Shown here: positions 28,160 through 39,122 of the stretch, one piece after another | Layout: every line of letters starts with the position of its first letter | Position numbering within the stretch: the first letter of the stretch is position 1 | Source: Symbiodinium natans | Lineage: Eukaryota > Sar > Dinophyceae > Suessiales > Symbiodiniaceae | Assembly (NCBI GenBank): GCA_905221605.1 | Contig: CAJNDS010002704.1 | Location: 246,494 to 310,493 of the forward strand | Length of the DNA stretch: 64,000 bases | Direction of reading: 5' to 3' | The notes under the pieces: model-generated | Databases searched by the model: none | What the model saw: the letters and a program-made list of their open reading frames with translations, nothing else | What the model was told of the DNA's origin: nothing | Position numbers and translations under genes: made by a program

Positions 28160-29521
28160 ATGCCTCCGAAGCATAAATCCCCTGCCTCCAAGGCCTACTC
28201 AAAAGCCCGGCCGGGCAAGCGAGAGAGAGCTCGGCTTAGAGGTGCAGCTCCTAAGAGAGCGCCGCCTGCTGGTGTGAACCCCCCGCCTCCCAGGCGGAGA
28301 AGGGTGGAACCGCAGGATGAGCAAGCCCCTGAGCCCGGGCCACAACAAGTGCAACCCCCTGAGCCCTTGGTGGATAACCAGGCTCAGGGGAGGAGGAATC
28401 CTGGAGTTGTGCTTCGGGAAAATCCTCAGCTCGAGCAGCACAATCCTGTGCACCGCCCCCCAGCCGTGGTGGCAAACCAGGCTGAGAGGGATGAACCTCC
28501 TGGAATTGTCCTTCGGGAGAATCCCCATGCACCTGGGGCTGGTCCGGTTTTGGGTGCCCCAGACCAGGACAGCTGCTCTGAAGAAAGCGAAGAGGAGCCA
28601 ATGGTGCCTGATCCCATTGTGCATCCCGAGCCTCCTCCAGCACCGCCAGCTGCGCCTATGTTGCCTGCCCCGTTGAACTTTGACGATATGGATCAAGAAG
28701 CGGGCGCAGCCTTTGCTATTGCTGAGAGGGCTCGCAATACCAAGCCAGGACTGGTGGCTTTCAAATCCGACCTGGGCTATCCTGGTGTTTTCCAGGCCCT
28801 TCCCAAGGACCTGATCCACGTGTGGTTCAACGACACGGGGGACAGCACTGCGGCGTATATCCACAATGGAAGAACCAGATTCGGATATGACGCTGGTGGG
28901 GGCTACGTCTTGAAGGTTGGGACGAAGCAGGCCTTTGGTGATGAGGTGGCGATTTCGGCCTTGCTGCCTAAGGTGGCAGCCACCATCATTGGGGCTGGAT
29001 CTACGACACTGCAGGTGCTGCTCTCTGGGCGACCATGGGAGTTCAGGTCCCATTTGGTGGCGTGGTCGATGGTGGAAAAAATCGAGCTCCTCACGGATTA
29101 TGGTTCTCGGAACCAGATCCACCCTCAGTGGTCCTTGTATGCCTTCGCCCTCCTTTTGCAATTGAGCCGTCATTTTGCTCTTCGTGATGTGTCAAAAACC
29201 AACCTGGGAATTAAGCCAGGACTCAGTGCTGCGACGCCCATGTTGTGTTTTTTCGACCTCGCGGATTGGCACTTCGAAGGGCTTAATGCTGGAAGGTGGA
29301 TTCCCAAGTATAGCTTGCGCAGCTTCGTCGAGACCCTTCGATGTGTCTGTGACGTTACGCCACTGGAGCCGTATCTCCGCAGGCAGGCGGTGGTCCCTTG
29401 CCTCAACGAGATTATTGCAGGTCTCCCCGCTGCGCTCAAGGCAAACTTGGAAATCCAAATGGTCCTCATGGACGGCCGACTTTCTGTTTGGGCTCACCTT
29501 GCTGCATTGGCTAACCAATAA
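28160..29521 (+). CDS. LINE-A ORF3: protein-kinase-like protein
   Basis: 453 codons from ATG 28160, 29 nt after the ORF2 stop and in another frame. The N-terminal 60 residues are basic, then Pro/Glu-rich (PDPIVHPEPPPAPPAAP). The rest follows a kinase-fold order: YVLKVG (K252, beta-3 lysine position), FGDEVAIS (E262, alpha-C), hinge-like LVAWSMVEKIELLTDY, catalytic-loop-like LRDVSKTNLGI (D343...N348), and FFDLADW (D366, DFG position). LINE-C ORF3 has the same residues at nearly the same spacing (K-E 10/11, E-D 81/84, D-N 5/5, N-D 18/17) though overall similarity is low. The short K-E spacing and lack of a clear glycine loop are atypical. Activity and substrate unknown; a pseudokinase is possible. 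Confidence 0.65.
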   Translation: MPPKHKSPASKAYSKARPGKRERARLRGAAPKRAPPAGVNPPPPRRRRVEPQDEQAPEPGPQQVQPPEPLVDNQAQGRRNPGVVLRENPQLEQHNPVHRPPAVVANQAERDEPPGIVLRENPHAPGAGPVLGAPDQDSCSEESEEEPMVPDPIVHPEPPPAPPAAPMLPAPLNFDDMDQEAGAAFAIAERARNTKPGLVAFKSDLGYPGVFQALPKDLIHVWFNDTGDSTAAYIHNGRTRFGYDAGGGYVLKVGTKQAFGDEVAISALLPKVAATIIGAGSTTLQVLLSGRPWEFRSHLVAWSMVEKIELLTDYGSRNQIHPQWSLYAFALLLQLSRHFALRDVSKTNLGIKPGLSAATPMLCFFDLADWHFEGLNAGRWIPKYSLRSFVETLRCVCDVTPLEPYLRRQAVVPCLNEIIAGLPAALKANLEIQMVLMDGRLSVWAHLAALANQ

Positions 29522-29930
29522 GCTTGGGCCTTCCAAGCTTTTGGTGCTGTCAGTCAGGTCTTGGGGTCTCCAGACCATTCAAGGCGTGGGCCCAGTCTTG
29601 TTTGCTGTGTGTGGTTGCAGATGCTCGGGTTGTTGAACCCCGACTGTCATTGCCTGCTACCGTGAGTCGTGCTTGGGCGTTCCAAGTGCAGCTAGGCCTT
29701 GGTGTAACCAGGCCTCAGGCATGGGTGCCAGCCTGAAGTGAGTGGCGCAGCTTGTAGCTGTAGGGTAGGTGTAACCCCGACTGTCTCACTTCTGAGCTTG
29801 GACTCAAGGCCTACTCCTTGCAGCTACTGCGTGAGTGGTTTTTTTTACTTTCTTAGGGTAGGTGTTCACCCGACTGTTTCACACAGAGCCAATGGACTCA
29901 AGGCCTCCGGCCGCTTCGTGCTTGCGTGGT

Positions 29931-30432
29931 GAAAAATTCACCTGAAGCCACAGGAAGTATGCCCTGTGCATCAAGAGGCAGCCACCGTAACCAGAGTCCA
30001 TGAGGCCTTGGGCCATGACCTGGTTTGAAGACATGTCCGGCCTCACTACGGTTGAGGGGTGTGGATGGAAGCACTCAGGACATGCAATGAGACTCGTAGA
30101 ACGAGCATCTGGGTCTACAGGAATGACCTCCATTCGGTTGAGGGATAGCGGCCTCCACGAACGAGGGCATGGATCACCTCCCGAATAGACAACACAGAGA
30201 ATGTGCAAGCATACAGGCAATTTGCCTTGGCCAAAGTCTTCAAGCCAATGGCAACGACTTGGTCAAAACGACATTCCGGCCTCACTTCGGTTGAGGGTAG
30301 CGGTACGTCAAAACCGAGGACAAGGAATGAGAGGGGGAACTTACCGGCAGTTTCACCCCACAGTTTTAGTAAGCTTTTGTTTCACTTGAACCCACAGCCC
30401 CTTCGGGTGGCTACGCCTCGCAGCGTGCAGAC
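29931..30432 (+). mobile_element. 5'-truncated element F copy (about 490 bp)
   Basis: After the junction motif it starts AAGCCACAGGAAGTATGCCC, matching F1 from 59369 to its 3' end, including the CCCCTTCGGG...GCAGACG tail. Contains F hairpins (30037, 30122-30140, 30271). A few single-base differences from F1. Confidence 0.85.
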
Positions 30433-30827
30433 GAAAAATTCACCTGGCTCAAGTTGTGGCTCAAAACGCTGCACGCAGTGCCGTCGTGGCCAGCCTTGGG
30501 GCCTACTTTCCTAGAGGTCTCTACCGGGCCCAAACCGCAACCATAAAGGTCGTAGGCTGGCTGTCCAGCAAGGGTTGGGCGGGGTAGCGGTCTCTTCCAG
30601 TGGAGGCTCAGGGCCGACACTGAAGCGCGTAGTTGAGCCATTGCATTTCCCTTGAACACTTGAACAGTCTTGCTTGCACAGTCCGCTTGATTTTCTTGAA
30701 AAAGGGAACTTTGTTTTGAAGGCCTTGCTTGCGAAACGCCCTTAGTTTTGTTGCCTTACTTTTCTCGCAGTACAGTTTTCTTGAAGAGCGGCAGCAATCG
30801 CGGCCGAAGTTGCGCCGGCAAGTTGGC

Positions 30828-31910
30828 ATGAAGCAGCAAAGACCTTATTTTGTGTGCAAGAAGTGCGGCCCAGAGTCATGGATTTTCTGTGACAGAGCTG
30901 CCAAAGCTGAAACCTGCCACCTGTGCGGTGGTCGCTGGCCGAAGTACAAGGAGCAGCCTAGCTCCAAACCTGAGCGGGTCTGGCGATCCCAACAAGCTGT
31001 GCAGCCGAAAGGTTTTCGTCAGGACGGCAAGATCCACAAAGCGTTGCATTCTCTTTGGGAGAAGTTTACGCCGGAAGTTCAGCAGGGTTTGGTTGCTGCT
31101 GGATGGAAGCCCAAAGCTGAGCCGAAGCTTGAGGCTCCCCCTGGCCTGCCGAGGTTAGGGGCGGGAGGGCACTTAGGAAAGGGCAAAGGCAAAGGGAAGC
31201 AGAGTGAGCCGGCAGAGCATGACTCAGCTCATCAGGCCTTGTGGGAATCGGCAAGCTCGGAGCAGCGAGCATGGCTTCATCAGCTCGGCTTTCAGTGCCC
31301 CAGCCCGTCGGAGCCCTCAGATTTGAAGACACTGATCAACGCGCACATGGACCAGCTCCCGGAGACGCTTAGGCAAGCAATAGCCAGTCTTGAGCCGCCA
31401 GAGCCGGAACCTTCGGCCACAGAGCAAGTTTTGTCAGCCACGAAGAAATTCAAGGCAAGCACGAATGAGCTTCGTCAACTCATTCAGAAATCTGCAGGCT
31501 TGCAGGTCAAAATCGACCGTGCCAAAGCCACGTATGCAGATCTGCTGGACCAAATGAAGGCTGTCCAGACTGAATTGGCTGATAAGCAGTTGGAGGTCAC
31601 CAAACTCCAAAAGGAACTGGAGTCCAAGGTCCAATCTGGAGCCGGGTTGCCGATTTTGCCAGGAAAGGAGGCCGTCCTTCTGGCATTAACGCAATGTGGC
31701 ATCACCCTCAGCAGCGAGCAGCAGGCCCTTCTTGAAGGCAGCATGGATGTGGAACCTGCCCCTCTCGTTGCACCGAAACCGCATAACACGGAGGAAGAGA
31801 TACTAGCATCGGCTCCCCAGCCGCAGGGTGCCCAGCCTCCTGCTGATTGGCCGGATGGACCGCGAGAGGGCAAGCATCGTTCGCGCAGTAGGGGCAGGGC
31901 TCAGGGCTAG
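30828..31910 (+). CDS. LINE-B ORF1 (nucleic-acid-binding protein)
   Basis: 360 residues from ATG 30828; the frame extends upstream but the ATG just before the zinc cluster matches the starts of A and C. Zinc-ribbon-like FVCKKC...TCHLCGGRW (C10, C13, C30, C33), Trp/Pro-rich middle with repeated FTPEVQQGLVAAGWKP-like helices, coiled coil (about residues 205-270, ATKKFKASTNELRQLIQKSA), a short EF-like helix (ALTQCGITLSSEQQALLEG), and an RS-rich end KHRSRSRGRAQG before TAG 31908-31910. Intact. Probable RNA-binding partner of ORF2. Confidence 0.8.
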   Translation: MKQQRPYFVCKKCGPESWIFCDRAAKAETCHLCGGRWPKYKEQPSSKPERVWRSQQAVQPKGFRQDGKIHKALHSLWEKFTPEVQQGLVAAGWKPKAEPKLEAPPGLPRLGAGGHLGKGKGKGKQSEPAEHDSAHQALWESASSEQRAWLHQLGFQCPSPSEPSDLKTLINAHMDQLPETLRQAIASLEPPEPEPSATEQVLSATKKFKASTNELRQLIQKSAGLQVKIDRAKATYADLLDQMKAVQTELADKQLEVTKLQKELESKVQSGAGLPILPGKEAVLLALTQCGITLSSEQQALLEGSMDVEPAPLVAPKPHNTEEEILASAPQPQGAQPPADWPDGPREGKHRSRSRGRAQG

Positions 31911-34900
31911 GGTTCAGGGCTAGGAGGGGACGCCAGGCGTGTTTCTAGGCCTGTTGGGACGCTCTTGGGTGCAGCCAGTACTTGCAGTAGTGTCAGTGAG
32001 CAGCCTCAGCGGCGAGACCATGCCTCCACTTCCGCTCCGCAGTCCCGCTCTCAGCCAGTGCCTGTGCAATGCATTTCGGATGAAACCGTTGCAGTGCAAA
32101 CTATGCCTGATGGAAGTGCATCTAGCCCGGTTTCCAGGGCTGCAGTTTTGGAAGATCCGGTTTTTGAAGACCCTGAGCTCCTGTGTGCTATTTGTGCTTC
32201 GCCGTTAGCGCCTTCACGAAGTGTGAGTTCTGCCTCAGGGCACATGCGTTCAATCGCGACTTGTCGTCTGTGCTTGTCCCAGGCCGCGTCAGCTACCAGC
32301 TGTGCTGGCCAGGACCATGCCGAGCATGTGGGTCGGGCAATCCCAGATGAACCTCTCCGCACATGCCCAGTGGCAAAACTCCTGCCCCTTCCTGAAGGTC
32401 AGTCGGCCGCTTCGCATGCTTCATTTGGTGAGGTTGCCTTAGTTGAACAGCCGCTCCTAGTACAGGATGTGCGCCATGCTGGCAGCACTCCTACTCTGCA
32501 TTCATTTGCATCACACTCTGAAGGGGCAGGTCAACTGACCCCGGTTTCTCAGCAACACCTGCCCGATGTGCGCTGCGCTCCGAAATATTCCAGCGATCAA
32601 ACTCGGAAGCCATATGTGCTGCAAGGACCGCGCATGCAGGCGCCGGAGGAGGCCAAACTTACCATCCCCCTCCCGAGCCCGTGTGCACCGGCCCAGGACA
32701 ATGTTGCACATGTCACCTCCAACCTCAGCCCCAGTCGGGGTGAACCTGACTGGTGCCATGCCTTGCACCTCCTTGAGACAGCCGCTCACAGTTTTGCCCA
32801 TGCTGAAGGCCGACCGATCACTCTGCGGTGTGGTGGGGCTTCGGCCGTCGTGAGTAGTGTGCAACAAGGCCTGCAAGGCACGAGAGTTCAGGGGCCTTCA
32901 GCCAGCACATCTGATCTGAGTAGGGCTCTGTGCTGCGATCTTTGCCTTGAAGACAGTTTTTGAAACCTACAGGTTGTTTCGGTATGCAGGCCAGCTGGTG
33001 ACAGCTCTGTGTGAGACTTGTGCTGTGCATGTGGCTCATACCGTTTCTTCACAGTGCCGTTCCTTGACGATGAGGGCCCACCTTCCACGTAGTGCAGGCA
33101 ATCTGTTGTGCAAGGGTCGAGGGGCTCTAGGGTTTCTTGGAGGTGTTAAGTCAGGTTCTCTTGAACCAGCAGAAGACCGCAACTGTGTTTTGGCCGATGT
33201 GCGCCTAGATGGCGGCACTCGGAAAATTGGAAATTCAGGCCCACGTGAGCGACCGCCGGGCATGAACCCAATCATATGCTTGAGCTGTGAGTGTGAGCCA
33301 GCATGCGCATTTAGTCGCGAGCCGCAGGTTGCACGATTCACCATGGCATGCCAAACAGTCCAAATGCAATACGAGGTGCAGGACCTTGATGGCCTAGTGC
33401 ATGAGATGCATGATAAGTGTGTTTATTGCTTGGCCAACCAGGCCCTGGATCACACGGGATCAGAGTCAGGTGATGTTGGGTTGTTTCGCATGCGCCAGCA
33501 GAGAGCACCTAAATCCTGGCACTTGTCTGGTCCCCGTTTCTTCCCAGGCTCCTTCGCAGATGAGGGTGACGATGTCCCCAGTACCAATAGTTGTTTGCAG
33601 GGCTTTCGCATTGGGGATGAGTCCGGCGGCCCTAACCCCAATTTTCGGCAGGGTGGCCGGAGCGCTCACTTTCCTCCAGATGCCTTGGTTCAGCGTGCGG
33701 CAACAGGTGGCCCTCAGGTGAGCCCTCCCAGACCAGGGTGCCATAGCGTCCAGTCTCTGAGGGCTTCAGAGCCTTTGCTATCCACGGTTGGATGCTTGGA
33801 AGTTCCTCTGAGTTACAAGGTAGAGCAGCCTTTCAGTGCGGTGGAATGCCGTTTGGACCCATTTGTAGCCTTTTCAACACCAACTGTAGACCCTGCCCCA
33901 GGAGCTTGTGAAAATTCATACAAGGCAGGGTCTACAGTTGTTTCAGCCATTCCTAGTGCTGGTGAGTTTTCGGGTTTAATTGATCCGGGGTGCCTTGAGG
34001 CCGGACAGGAATGCCCAGCTGAAGCGTCATCAATGCCACGGGTGGTGGGTGCGCGCGCCGATTGCAGTTCACATCGTATTGGCCGATCCGGACAGCAGCG
34101 GCTAACACCAGCTGAGGCCGCTGCGGCTCAGATGTGGAAGCAGGTGCATCAGAGCATTCACCAGGGTAATGAGGAAAAATTGTTGGATGCCATTGAGACC
34201 TTGGAAAAGGGTGGTCACATGCATGAGGGCACCTTTGCTTGGACAGCTGCTGAGCTAGCGATCCAAAGTAGGTTTGATGTTCCCACTCATGTTGCCGCTT
34301 GGGCTGCTGAGGATGTCCTTGCGAATTTTGGCACCAAGCCAGCCAGATCAAACTTGACCTTCGTAAGTGCCAATGTGACCAGGTGGCGCAAAGACCTGGC
34401 ACCCTGGATAGGGCAGCACCGCCCGTCTGTGTGCATCCTCCAGGAAACACATGTCCACCCGGACCAGGGCGATCTCATTGCTACTCACATGGCGCCGTTT
34501 GGATATAATGTGCTAAGTGTCCCGGGTCACCCCACTGGCAGTGGTGGCACTTCAGGGGGCTTTGCAGTGTGCTATCGTAAGCATTTGGACGTCAGGACTG
34601 TGCATCAATATGTTCACCAAGGCACCGGGTTCCAAGCAGTTGCCATGCGCGTCCGAAATTTTGATTGCTTTTTTGTTAATGTCTACCTCAAGGCAGGGGA
34701 GGGTTTTCAGAGTAGTACCAATGCCCTGATTTTGTCACACTTGATTCCCTTCCTGCGATCGGTGCGCGGAGAATTTGTTGCGGTTGGCGACTTCAATGAG
34801 GATTTTGAAATCTTGGCTGGTACCAGCATTGCGCAGGAAGCCAAAGGTCAGTGGATCAGTGCAGGTGAGTCCACGTGCGCCGGCGGTGGTAACATTGATT

Positions 34901-37900
34901 TTGGCCTGCTGTCGCCCTGCCTTGCGACAGGTGCGAGCCTAAATCTTGATTGGATTACCCCGTTTGCGCCTCACGCCGCTTTGCATTGGACTTTGAGTCT
35001 CCAGCACCTTGAGGTAAATTTGCCGCAACTATGCCGCTTTAAGTCTGTTCCCGTGCAACCTCAACCTTTTCATCCCCTCCAAGCCACCACCGACTCGGCT
35101 GGCCAGCCGGGGTGCCAATTTCAGCCGGCGCAGGATCCTACGATGCTAGGGGTCCGCGTTGTTAATCATGATCTTTCAGGCTTTTTCGCTAACCTTAGTG
35201 GGGCCATCGAGCTTTCGGTGTACGGTGTCATGCAAGGTCGCGGAAGCATCCCAAAGATGAGCAGAAGCAAACTTCTGACTCCAGTCATGCCGGCTGCAAG
35301 TTGGGGGGGCTCAGAAACGTCCTTTTGGAATAGAGTTGTGGTGTGGCTTGAAGGCTGCGTAAGAAAGTTCCATGCAAGCTCCTTTGCTCTTGGGGCCGCC
35401 AAGCGTATACCTGAAATGTGGCATGGCAACCATTCACAACAGGAGGCTTTCGTTACAGACTTGGTAGCCCTGCTCAGGGATCATAGCGAAGCGTTGGTCC
35501 AGCCCTTACTCCAGGTCGCGCGTGAGCAGCGTAAATATCATGCCCAGGCGTGGGCGAAACAAAAGAGCTCATCCTACATATGCTGGTTGAAACATTCCTC
35601 CCAGAAGGGCATGAGGCCCCTTTTCAGGAGTGTCAAAGCTGAAGAGGCGATCCACATCAGACCTTTTACGGATGCGCCGGTTCAGGAGCGCATTTACCTC
35701 CGATGGAGGCAGTGGTTCGACTTGTGGACGCAGCCTACGGGTGTGGATCCTGAGTTGCTTTGCGAGCTTCGCCGCAGGGCTGTTGAACAAGCCGGGTCGC
35801 TTGACCCCATCCCTTTAGATAAAGCGGTTGCGTACTTCAAGAAAGTACCCACTAAAGCCCCTGGCTTAGATGGATGGACATGTGAAGTCTTGCACAATCT
35901 TCAGCCAAACGCAGTGCAGGCAATCCTTGACTTTTTCCGCCACTGTGAGCTTGAAGCGTCGTGGCCGGATCAGTTTGTGTTTTCCCTAATCGCCCTTTTG
36001 CCGAAAAGTGAAAAGCGAGAACGACCCATTGCGTTAATGCACATTTTGTATCGCTCGTGGGTTCGCCTCCGGTGGAAGCTTGTAGCAGATTGGCAGCAGG
36101 CCTACTCCCGGCAGGCTTCCTGGGACAAAGCAGTCCCAGGTAGTCAAGTTTTGGATGTTGCGCTTTCCAGGCTAGTTTTGGGGGAGTCGGTGAGGCATCA
36201 GAAACATCACTTGATTACACTTTTTCTTGACCTGGAAACTTTCTACGACCGCTGCCGGTTTGACGACATCATCCGATCAGGTTTCCAACTCGGCTATCCG
36301 CCGCTAGTCCTTCACCAGGCAGTTCTCACTTACCTGGGGCCGAGGTTTGTTCAGTCAGAGGGCTCTTTGTGTCCTCCAATCCTTCCCTCGAGGGGGGTGT
36401 TAGCTGGTTGTCCAGCTGCGCCCTCTGTCACGAAGCTGGTGATACACCCGATAGCTGAGCGTCTGATGGTTAAGCGCAGCGTCAGCAATCTTGATATCTG
36501 GCTTGATGACCTGTCCCTAGACTCGATAAGTAAGTCGGCTTCGCAAGTTGCCAGTGACAGTTTGGTGTTGTTCAGAGGCTTGAGGCGAGACTTCGAGGCT
36601 AGAGGTGCGAAGCTGTCAGTTGACAAATCTGCTTTTGTTGCATCTTCGCCAGCGGCGGCTAAGGCCCTACAATCCCTTCTTGAGCCCACTGACCCCAAAG
36701 TCAAAACTGTGGCACGTGACCTCGGGGTATCCTCTGGTGGTGCTCGACGCCGTGTGTTGGGAGTTGCAGAGCAAAGACGGCGCAAGGCCATTGGGCGTGC
36801 CAAAAAACTTGACAGGCTCAAGATTACCAATTCTGCCCATCGCATCCGTATTGTGCGGGCTTCTGTTTGCTCAGCTGGCTTATGGGGTCACCCCGCGGTG
36901 GGGGTGAGCCCTAAACGCCGCAAATACTACCGTACGTTGTGCGCAAAACACGTTGGCAGACAAAAACTTGGTTCCCTTGACATAACTTTCTGGCTCATGC
37001 GGCACAAATGTGAAGATCCGCACCTGACCTTGTTGCGTCAGCACATAAGGGCTGTTGCGCGTGTTTTTCGTCGATGGCAAACCTCTGATCCTGATAAATT
37101 TGCCAGCACTTGGTCCAGCCTTTGGACCAGGCTCGCCGAGGTGGCTCACCCTTGGAAACGCGTTGCAGGTCCCCTGGCTGCGACCCAGGCTTATCTGCTG
37201 GAGTTGGGCGTTTCAGCTCCACAAGCCACGGAGTGGCAATTTGGCACGCGCGTTTTGCGAGTTGACTGGACTTGCTTAGATGCAGTACGCCAGGTCTGGC
37301 AGTGGCTTTGCCCTATCTGGGAGCAGTCGTGCATGGACAGGATCGTTGCCTTGGATGGATGCCAGTGTTTAAAAAATGGCATTGACACCACCGTACCGCG
37401 CCGTCTCCTTAAGTGAAGGTTTTTCCATAAAAGTACTGCTGTCAATTTGCAGGCGCTTTGGCAAGGGGCTTTGATTAGTTCATCTAAGCCGGGTTGGTGC
37501 AAAATTTGTAAATGCCCACTTAGTCTTCAGCATGTCTTGTGGGACTGCCCATACATCTCTACCCGGTTCCCTGAGTCGCCTCACCTCGCCAAGGCCAGAC
37601 TTAGGTATCCGTGGCCCAGTCTTTGGCTTAGGGGTTTGGTGCCTAAGGAAGCCACCGCCTGCGTGCCTGCACTTTCTGCAGTAGGCTCCGTCACCGACGG
37701 GTTGTGGAGTCAAAGCACTGTCCTTTCCAGCCGCAACCTTGTCTTTGCTACTGATGCTTCCGGTGGCCCTGGGGCCAAGGATCCGAGGTCCATATGTGTT
37801 TCGTGGGCCATTGCGGCTTACCAGATTGAAGAAGGTGTTCCTCAAAGGGTGGCTAGCGTTACTTGTTTCCCGGAGAGTCCCCTGTCGGTGGCTCAAGCTG

Positions 37901-39000
37901 AGCAACAGGCCGTCCGTGAACTTTTTGCTCGTGTAGAAGGCGCTTTTGACGCGACCATTGACTGCAAAAGTATCACATCCATCTTGAAGAAGGCCACGCC
38001 TCCTATGGAGGGCCCTGTTGACTGGGGTAATGTGTGGCAAGAACGTGACAGAGCAGACTTGCACTGGGTTCCCAGTCACAAAACGAAGGATTACTTCGCT
38101 GAACGTAACATCCCGGAATGGCGCCGTTTGATAAATGAGGATGTTGATATGCTTTGTGGAAAACGTGCCGCGCAGGCTCATTCAACACTCCACAGCTGCA
38201 CTTTGTGTGAAGTTGACCAGCTGTGCGAAGACGTTTGCCTTCATCTTGCTCGCAAAATAGGCCATATTCTTTTAAGTAGGAAGGACAAATCCTTCCCGTG
38301 GGTTATGCAACGCAACCTTCAGCATGACGGTGGGGACCTAAGTCCTTCTTTGGCTAAAGTCAAGCCCAGCGCAAACTTTGTAAAGCAGACAGGCAAAGCC
38401 TCGGTTGCAGTTCCTAACAAAAAACAGCGCCTAAAGCAGTTGCTTGAGCACCCTGATCCTAGTATGGGTCATGTGTGGCAAGCCAGTGCCACTAAGGCCG
38501 TCAATAATTTTGCCGTTTCATGTACGGTGTGCAATCTGTATATCGAGCAGTGTAATGCACCTGATGTGTTTAACAGGAAGGTTGTCAACCCTTGTCAGGA
38601 CATCCCAGCTGATCCGCCCGAGGGTTGGGTTGTCCATGCTTCGCATGATATGCTTAATAAGGGCTCCTTCTTCATTTGCAGCAAATGTCTTGCCATCGGT
38701 AAGATTGCAGCGAGCTCCGCGTCAAAGGCCCTTCGGGAGCCGTGCCGTGGCCTCGCCCGCAAGATGAACAGCGACTTAAGCAGGAAGGCTCATGCAAAAG
38801 TTGCGGCCAAGCAAAATCATTCCATTTTTGCGGTCTTTGGAAAGCAGTCTTTGGCTAAGGGGCCGCGAGCTGACAGTGATTTTGAGGGCCTCGTTGCTCC
38901 AGCGCCTCAGACTGTGCCGAAAGCGAAAAGTGTTGCTACTAAGCCCAAACCTAAGGCTCCCCAAACTGTGCCTAGGCAAACAATGCTTTCTTTTCAGTAA
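31911..39000 (+). pseudogene. LINE-B ORF2: Cys-rich extension / endonuclease / RT / RNase H, two lesions
   Basis: Continues in the ORF1 frame directly after TAG. At 32953-32963 (AGT TTT TGA) the frame ends and the natural continuation ETYRLFRYAGQLVTALC lies in +1: an indel in the T-run or a +1 slip. A second in-frame TGA is at 37414-37416. The first 800 residues are a Cys-rich extension absent from A and C, with CxxC pairs LCAIC/CRLC, LCCDLCLED/LCETCAVH and KCVYC. Endonuclease about 34350-35000 (SANVTRW, LQETHV, VGDFNE, NIDFG, APHAALH). RT about 35850-36900 (TKAPGLDGW, LFLDLETFYD, RGVLAGCPAAP, IWLDDLS). Knuckle WCKICKCPLSLQHVLWDC near 37497. RNase H about 37738-38160 (ATDASGG, AEQQA, IDCKS, VPSHKT). 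Two CxxC pairs near the end. Not expected to give an intact enzyme without suppression. Confidence 0.85.
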
Positions 39001-39083
39001 CAAAGTCCAGTTGCACTGTGCCGGGTAGTGCCTTCTTTCCTTGTCTGAGTTTCCCTGGAGAGGTGGCATTTTTCTTCAAAAAC

Positions 39084-39122
39084 CCAACCTCCCCGTTCTC
39101 GAGCCGAGAACGGGGGGGTTGG
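39084..39122 (+). terminator. 18-bp perfect hairpin downstream of LINE-B ORF2
   Basis: Arms 39084-39101 and 39105-39122 pair over 18 bp with one G-T wobble; the loop is AGC. It lies 84 nt after the ORF2 stop and just after an A-rich patch. It may be a 3'-end or stability signal of LINE-B RNA. Classed as terminator only for lack of a better type; bacterial-type termination is not implied. Confidence 0.5.

Larger units (their letters stand above)
21517..29930 (+). mobile_element. LINE-A, full-length non-LTR retrotransposon (8.4 kb, three ORFs)
   Basis: Bounded by GAAAAATTCACCTG on both sides. 5' end TGGCTCAAGTTTTACTGCTC; about 250-nt 5' UTR; ORF1, ORF2, ORF3; 3' UTR of about 410 nt ending GGCCTCCGGCCGCTTCGTGCTTGCGTGGT, which differs from the tail of C/D/F. 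The endonuclease-RT-RNase H order places it among APE-type LINEs with an RNase H (I/R1/Tad/LOA-like superfamily; exact clade not assignable by eye). ORF2 and ORF3 are intact; ORF1 has one frameshift. Confidence 0.85.

Noticed and set aside
28199-29173. 324-codon minus-strand frame antisense to LINE-A ORF3 (also at 19948-20760)
   Set aside because: No motif, Arg/Ser/His-rich shadow composition; the plus strand has the conserved kinase-like ORF.
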